From the NCBI GenBank assembly GCA_033675265.1, contig JAUJYZ010001527.1:434001-498000 (forward strand): a stretch of 64,000 nt of DNA, given 5' to 3'. Positions within the stretch are counted from its first letter, which is position 1. Each line of letters starts with the position of its first letter. This stretch comes from Actinostola sp. cb2023 (Eukaryota; Cnidaria; Anthozoa; Actiniaria; Actinostolidae). Made by a program: the position numbers and the translations under genes. The notes under the pieces were generated by a model. That model saw only the letters and a list, made by a program, of their open reading frames with translations, did not search any database and had not been told where the DNA came from. This document shows positions 58,343-64,000 of the stretch, in pieces.

Positions 58343-58489
58343 TTAAGTTGATCCAAGTTGTTAGCAGAATCCATAATAAAACGTAAAAAAGCTTAAAAAC
58401 TTGATAAAAGAAAGAATTGACTTCGATATGTTTCAATTATGTACAAATGTTGCCATTCGACCGAGTGCGAACTGCTCAGCCTTAGCCTC

Positions 58490-58862
58490 GATTGCATGTT
58501 AGACTGCGCCCACAAAGTGTTCGTTCAGCGGTTTAAAGCAAAAAAGCGGGCAATTCGAAACTGGAGTATTAAGTAAGCACAGACATAAATATGCAATACA
58601 ATGATAAATCTCATTACCCTCATTTTCAAAATTTAAACTTCGATAATCAGCAGGCATGCATGCCAATGGTTGGACTGAAAATAAGACCAATGTAGGTGTT
58701 TAACTACCTTTTACGAGTCAATCTTCTTTTCACGAATGGATCTGAAGATTTTGAGCTAATTTGCATATTCACTTGCCGGACGTTTTATTTCGAAAATAAT
58801 AATAAAAAATTCTCGATTTGGAGCCTTCCAATACCCATCATATTATATGACATATGTAATAA
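58490..58862. other. No gene recognised
   Basis: AT-rich; nothing supported. Confidence 0.4.
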
Positions 58863-59700
58863 ATAAAAGGCGTAGAGGTTTAAAATGTGTTCAAAACGTT
58901 TTCGACCATTGGGTCATCATCAGTGAATGAAGCGCTCAGTGTTCAGTTATGGTTTCTACGATATTCCCGAGGGGAACAGTTTGGCGATGAAACAAAGTGT
59001 TTGTTTGTTTTTGCTTTAAAGATGTTTTTAACAGCGGCATATCTATCATCTTCTGTGACGAAGTTCCCAGAAACTTTAGCAAAGGTTGGAGTGAGTCGGT
59101 TCCATAATGACTTCTCAACGAAACCAATACTGGCGGCTGTACGTTGTAGTTTAGATGTTGTGTACTGTAGTTTGTGATATAAAAAAGCAATGCCTTGAGG
59201 TAAAATTATGTACATAATATGATTGCTGTAGATTTGTAATAAATAAAAGGCTTAGAGGTTTAAAATGTGTTCAAAACGTTTTCGACCATTGGGTCATCAT
59301 CAGTGAATGAAGCGTTCAGTGTTCAGTTATGGTTTCTACGATATTCTCGAGGGGAACAGTTTGGCGATGAAACAAAGTACTTGTTAGTCGTGCTTCCTGT
59401 GGAAGCACCGACTCTAAAAATGCAGAGCGGTCGTCTTCGTCTTAGGCTCCAAATCGCCTTTCTACAGCGCATGCGCGCTAAAGCCGAAGGAGACATGAAG
59501 TCTGGCCAAGAAAGATTAGAAAGTACAAACCAATCAGGGAAAGCACCGGAGGTCAAGGGGCCAAAATATAAGTCTTTTCTCGTTTGTTTTTGCTTTAAGG
59601 ATGTTTTTAACAGCGGCATATCTATCATCTTCTGTGACGAAGTTCCCAGAAACTTTAGCAAAGGTTGGAGTGAGTCGGTTCCATAATGACTTCTCAAATA
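58863..59700 (-). repeat. Tandem 380-bp repeat, probably Penelope-like terminal repeats
   Basis: About 58880-59135 recurs from 59260 at 380 bases spacing; both contain TTCGACCATTGGGTCATCATCAG-type sequence (58901 and 59281), which on minus reads CTGATGATGACCCAATGGTC then GAAA, as in Penelope-like ends. The second copy is split by about 190 unrelated bases (near 59380-59580) that start TTGTTAGTCGTGCTTCC. No RT lies beside them. Confidence 0.55.
58897..58923 (-). ncRNA. Possible hammerhead ribozyme core (second at 59277-59303)
   Basis: On minus: CTGATGA, then GACC-CAAT-GGTC as a 4-bp stem II, then GAAA. This is the conserved hammerhead core order. Stems I and III could not be confirmed. Confidence 0.35.
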
Positions 59701-60584
59701 ACAAAGAAAACATCTTTTCTAAAATGGTAAGTTTTTAAAAAATCCAACAAAATCGAGCGGAGTTACAGCAAGTCAAAGTGATCCAGACTTCTATAAATTT
59801 TGCCGCGTTTGTCCCAATTCAAAATGGCGGACGACACGTGAAGTGGCTTGTTGTGAAAAGGTGATTATGACTGCTAATCTCGAACGGTGCTCCAAGTTAT
59901 GGTTTCAGTGATTGATACATTGCCCTTTTCATGCTACACACGCATGCGTCAAAACATATATAACACGTATATTACTTTATGCACCTAGAGTAATGTAAGA
60001 TGAATTTAACGATCTGACGTGGAAAGTGAACAAAATAGGCCTGGAACTAGAGTACAAACACTAAAACCGTGCAACATAAATAGTACTATGTATCACCTCT
60101 TCGTGACATTCAAAATGCTCGACACTCTAACTACTATAAACCATTTGCGTTCATTGTTTAACCCATACTTAGTGCAAACCATTACACGGTTTTAGTGTTT
60201 GTACTCTAGTTTGTTTCACTGAATAGCGCAGTTACAGGTAGTTTTACTTTCTTCATCTGTTGCCCGTCTCTGATGATTGAAGACCATTATCAGATTTTAC
60301 TTTCGTTAAGTTTGTCTTATATTTTACCCGTCTTCGCGTGCACTAGACGCATAAAGTAATAGTTGTATTATGTGTTTACGACGCATTATACGTCAGTAGT
60401 ACAAAAACGGTCATTTATGATCGTGACAAAGCTTTTTCTGCAGTAGGGTTTCGCTAGGGAAGTAGTGAAGTCTTACTACTCATTAATGCAAGTACATTCT
60501 ATCACCATTTCCTTCAGCTTGTCCACCAATGTACTCCTTAAATCTCGGGCCTTCCAATACAGTTCGTAATGTGTGCACATTGTC
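59701..60584. other. No gene; contains one TA MITE
   Basis: Apart from the MITE at 60050-60206, no ORF or repeat is supported. Confidence 0.4.
60050..60206. mobile_element. TA MITE with GAGTACAAACACTAAAACCG ends
   Basis: Ends GAGTACAAACACTAAAACCG and inverted CGGTTTTAGTGTTTGTACTC with TA outside. Same family as the nested MITE at 55035-55177; the centres differ. Confidence 0.8.
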
Positions 60585-63500
60585 TTAAGCATCGACACGT
60601 TGAAATTCGCAGAGATTGTAACCATCGTACGTTATTGGGTGTGTGACACCCAATGTGTCTACAACATCATCGATCATCTCTTTTCTGTTATTTTCCTCTA
60701 AGCGAGCAATGTCATCTTCGAGCAATTCTATGTCGTTCCGGTTTTTGGATGTTTCTTGTAAATTAGGCTTTATTCTTCTAGCCGAGGACAATCTTGAAAA
60801 GAACCCTTGAACCTGTCCTTTCGTAAGCCACTCATCCCTTGCAAATCGCCTTCTGCCATCGTTAGTTCTCGCTTTCCTCATGTCGGCTGCTACTTGAGAT
60901 GGATCAGCTTTCCTACCTGTTGTCTCACCGAAATCAAATCGTTCCGTCAAATATGCTTTCACATTCTCCGAAAACTTTGAACCACTTGTCCTTGGTTTCT
61001 GCAATGCCCAGCCCATTGCTAGAGAGATATCAGTGGATGAATGCAGGATCTGTGTTGCTTCTGATGTTACGGTATTGGATTCTAATGTCATTGACGAGAA
61101 TTTCGCTACCCATGCACGTTTCAGACTATCATACACACTCTCTGATTCTTTAGGTTTGTCATGCTGACCAAAATGGATGTGGTCTTGAAGTGTTTAAAAT
61201 TACTGAATTTACGATTGCATCCCGGCTCTTCACAAGAAAATAGTGCTTCTTCATCTACTGAATCATCGCTTCTTTCATTCACTGTGACCATATTTCCTTT
61301 GATTTGTCTTGGTGGTACCACTGGGAAGAAACCACAGTCTTCGACTTCCTTCAGCATAGTAGGCCCTTGTTTGCTGACAATTAGCTGGGACCATGGGATA
61401 CACTTTCCATGACCTACACAATAAGATGTTGATACACATAACCCGTCTTTTGAGTAAGAAAAGTTATGAAAAGTACTGAAATTGTCTATTCTGTTCACAT
61501 TGATTTCCTGGCTGTTTCTAGTGAGTTCACACACTGATGCAGTGCATCCACGGGCAACAGGTCACGTAGAGTTAGTATTTTGGGTAATATTTGTATTTTC
61601 CGTATCGGTTATAAGCTGTCCGAAGCTCTGTTATTGTCTGTATTTGTTTCTGATGACCTTTAGTAATCCGAACCCCGACATCTGGTTTTATTTATGACGT
61701 CAGCGAAAGCTCCCGACTACCTAAGAAGGGAGAAGGGTATGCAACAGACCTGAATCCTACCTTCTGATTGGCTTAGACCTCTCTCTTCCTTCGTCTTGAC
61801 TTTGTGCAAGGAAAATCACGTGGGGTGGACAAGTGATGATAGATACGTTTTTGGAACTTACCGAAGTTTGTTTACTTTTCTTATTAACCTTTTGCTTAAT
61901 CAGGAATTTGTAATCTCCGTTCAGGAGTTTGTTCTTATCCGTAGAGAGAAAAATATGTCCTAATAATCTACAATCGAGATAAATCGTGAATAAATAACGT
62001 ATGCTTACCTGAAAATCTTTCAAAATTCAGTCGATGAGGGTTCGGAATCAATGTCATCCGTTATCAGTAGCTTTCTATTTGAATCCGCCGTGTTTTACTT
62101 ACCTCATGTCTCGATTACAATGTTATTGGGTATTCCCCAACTTCTAAAGTATGAAGCTCTAACATTTCTTTTAGATTAAATACATATTCTGATTTCACTG
62201 CCCGTGTGTCTGTTGCTGACCGGTTATATTTCAAGAGTTTGTTGTGATACAAATCTGTTAACACTGCGATTCTAAAAGTGTATCTGTCATCACTTGTCCA
62301 CCCCACGTGACTTTTCTTGCACAAACTCAGGACGAAGATTTTTGTTTACATAAGTGTCTGTTGCATACCCTTCTCCCTTCTTAGGTAGTCGGGAGCTTTC
62401 GCTGACGTCATAAATAAAACCAGATGTCGGGGTTCGGATTACTAAAGGTCATCAGAAACAAATGCAGACAATAACAGAACTTCGGAGAGCTTATAACCGA
62501 TACGGAAAATACAAATATTACCCAAAATACTGACTCTACGTGACCTGTTGTTCGTGGTGCATCTTTTGACTTGTCTTTCTTTCAGGGCTTCATGCATGTT
62601 AGATGCCGTCATGATATTATGACCTTCATTGCAATACTTGCGTAGTGAGCCTTTCATCGGGCTAATAATACGGTCGCAAACATCTTTCCCGAATTGGGGG
62701 GGGAGGGAGGGGAGGGGGGGGGGTTTGATTGCACCCTAAAAATGCGGCTTACCACGTGCACCCGACCAGTCAACTGATTAGCCTTCTTCAGAAATCTAAC
62801 ACAGTATCTCGAAATCTCAGACCCAACGGGCAGAAAAGATATCCTATCTCAGACCCCAGCGGCCAAAAATACTATACCCTATCCCATATCCGTACAGCCT
62901 ATCAGTATAGACCAACACACACCCAACCCTCCACCCAGGGAAAGGTACAACAACTCGTAACGCGTGTATACAATTTATAATTGGTTTTTTGTTAGTTTAT
63001 TCAAATGAACTGATTTATCATCCAAACTATAAAAACAGACAAAACAACAACGCTGCAATCTTTATACCAGTTTTACTATAGTTGTACCTTGTTATCTCTG
63101 AAACGTCATCTTGATATAGTACAGTCTCAGGTTGCTCCCTCGACCAACGCTATTCGCCTTTCAATTTACTACTGTGAAGTTTTCTCAGTACAGCTTTCAC
63201 AGATAGCTGAGGTAAATAATATAAAATATAAAACGTTTGAAAGGATTTTTTGCATGAGGGAGTGTAGATGGTGTTTAATGTAAGTGTTATGGGTCACATT
63301 GTTTTACTGTTTAATGTTACGAAAGCCAAAACTTTAATATTTTGTGTCATGCAGACCACACTCCTATCTACACCCTCCTAGTACATGGGAATATTGATTT
63401 TCGCACACTACCCCTCCCCCCTAAAACCACCGAATTTATTATCTAGTTTTTCTATCCCCGCCATATTTAAAAGTAAGATTACACAAAATCCCTCACGGTT

Positions 63501-63978
63501 TTGGATAGATAATAGCAAGTGACTTGATCTATCAGTAATTATGGATTTTTTATCTGTAAAAGAATTAATTAACGGCGCAACTTACAGGATCCAACAGGAA
63601 TAAGATATGAAAGACGTCAAGAATGTCTTTTGAGAGCTGAACATTTAAGACACGGCCGCTTTTGGTAGATTGTGACTTTCCCTTGTGTAGCGGATACTGG
63701 CAAACTGTTTTAGGGCTGCTCCAATATTTCCCTAATCTTCCTCTGTGTGAGGGACAAACAAACAGCTCTTTGATTTGAGCGTCGCTGACATCGAAATGTC
63801 CAGCGCGAGTGAGATTCAGTTGGTGTTCCGTCAATTTCTCACTTGAAAGATGATGCCTTCTCAGGTGGGAATCAATATTCTCATTACATACTGACAAAGA
63901 GACTACTATACTACCATCTGTACCTCTAAACTCTCCACAGTTATCCTGGTGATAACTGGACATGAAGCAAATCGCCAT
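60585..63978 (-). CDS. Zinc-binding protein of unknown function, interrupted by a P-like element
   Basis: Exon A (63978-63586) starts MAICFMSSYHQDNC. It has Cys/His clusters ('SVCNENIDSHLRRHHL', 'FVCPSHRGRLGKYW', 'VCQYPLHKGK') and ends at a GTAAGT donor. A second coding block begins near 62690 ('FGKDVCDRIISPMKGSLRKY'), is cut at 62556 by an inserted element, and resumes at 61541 in the same frame. It then shows 'CVGHGKCIPWSQLIV' and a C2H2-like finger ('CEEPGCNRKFSNFKH'). A one-base frame change near 61185 separates it from the C-terminal part ('QVAADMRKARTNDGRRRF', 'EWLTKGQVQGFFSRLSSARR') and a coiled coil before the stop. I do not recognise a named family. The link between exon A and the rest is inferred from strand, spacing and style. 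It may be a host gene or part of a larger element extending past the window. Confidence 0.5.
61549..62556. mobile_element. Non-autonomous element, 7-bp duplication (P-like), in the zinc-binding gene
   Basis: Ends CACGGGCAACAGGTCACGTA at left and, inverted, CACGAACAACAGGTCACGTA at right. GTGCATC is duplicated at 61542-61548 and 62557-62563. The arms run about 290 bases (to about 61850 and from about 62270). There is no transposase ORF. The coding frames of the host gene agree on both sides when the element and one duplication are set aside. Confidence 0.8.
62700..63585. other. Presumed intron of the zinc-binding gene
   Basis: A G-rich tract (about 62697-62724) abuts the second coding block, and short plus ORFs (62729-62980, 63089-63283) have no support. 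Confidence 0.4.
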
Positions 63979-64000
63979 AACTGTTCTTTTAATTTAGGTC

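Larger units (their letters stand above)
55323..58374 (-). pseudogene. SAP-SWIM-YqaJ nuclease gene of the ISL2EU-like element
   Basis: The gene starts at 58374 (MDSANNLDQ...) and is cut after nine codons by a TTAA MITE (57921-58342). The SAP motif follows ('LKAILKEHNQPVGGKKEDL'), then 'CKCPAG' at an exon end (donor GTATGT near 57380) and 'GRCNHLGGIIFAIEDF' in the next exon (from about 56633), together a SWIM zinc finger (CxC...CxH). The YqaJ-like part has 'WRNLKRTKLTASNF', 'GLGASLDRMVYDP', 'GGLEVKCPY' and 'YFYQVQGQMYV', keeping the Asp and E-x-K of the nuclease site. Stops at 56103-56105 and 55926-55928 break it. YqaJ enzymes are lambda-exonuclease-like. Confidence 0.8.
51988..58489. mobile_element. 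ISL2EU-like DNA transposon (THAP-DDE transposase plus YqaJ nuclease), decayed
   Basis: GAGGCTAAGGCTGAGCA at 51988-52004 is inverted at 58473-58489, just outside the two genes. The plus gene has a THAP zinc finger and a DDE_Tnp_4-type domain; the minus gene has SAP, SWIM and YqaJ domains. This gene pair is characteristic of ISL2EU elements. Both genes carry stops or frame changes, and at least four other repeats have inserted. The exact ends and the short duplication could not be fixed. Confidence 0.75.

Overview
The window is animal nuclear DNA, most likely from a cnidarian (a stony coral or sea anemone fits best). That is an inference from the mobile-element mix: BEL/Pao, a CR1/jockey-like LINE, Penelope-like remnants with a GIY-YIG domain, a Crypton-type recombinase, ISL2EU-like THAP/YqaJ, many TTAA and TA MITEs, an OTU protein with a 2A-like motif, and coding regions split by GT-AG introns. 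I see no rRNA gene, CRISPR array or bacterial operon. Nearly all recognisable coding sequence belongs to mobile elements; the one possible non-mobile gene is the zinc-binding protein at the right edge.

Left part (1-21.3 kb): decayed elements. There is a large diverged inverted repeat (about 510-3880) holding two TTAA elements, another TTAA element (6011-7148), a minisatellite, a piggyBac remnant, a Penelope-like remnant, a frameshifted Crypton recombinase, and two elements whose ends start with TACCRTAAA.

Centre (21.3-41.6 kb): a deeply nested stack. An 85-bp minisatellite was hit by a LINE (21374-41152). Its reverse transcriptase ORF was hit by a BEL/Pao retrotransposon (21942-38793; 275-bp LTRs, 5-bp duplication GACAG). 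The BEL element was in turn hit by a 7-bp-duplication element (22309-23699), a TA element (32653-34568) and a 6.3-kb TA element (25163-31500). The last is the most unusual object here. It carries an intact Tc1-like DD34E transposase and a HUH-SF3 replication protein gene between two identical 158-bp imperfect palindromes in direct orientation. The replication gene is itself split by a P-like element (26313-28378).

Right-centre (41.7-50.5 kb): a gene for an OTU-domain protein with a 2A-like motif is interrupted by a 7.5-kb element (42045-49567) with a 6-bp duplication GTTATG. Its roughly 895-bp inverted repeats are built from dozens of TATACGACTTGTAAGAAA-type units, and the two arms supply the promoter region and first three codons of two convergent genes: a complete seven-exon HECT ubiquitin-ligase-like protein and an integrase-type DDE transposase with an in-frame stop.

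Right part (51.9-64 kb): a decayed ISL2EU-like element (THAP-DDE transposase on plus; SAP-SWIM-YqaJ nuclease on minus) riddled with MITEs, a tandem Penelope-like repeat with a possible hammerhead core, and a minus-strand zinc-binding protein gene of unknown function interrupted in frame by a third 7-bp-duplication element.
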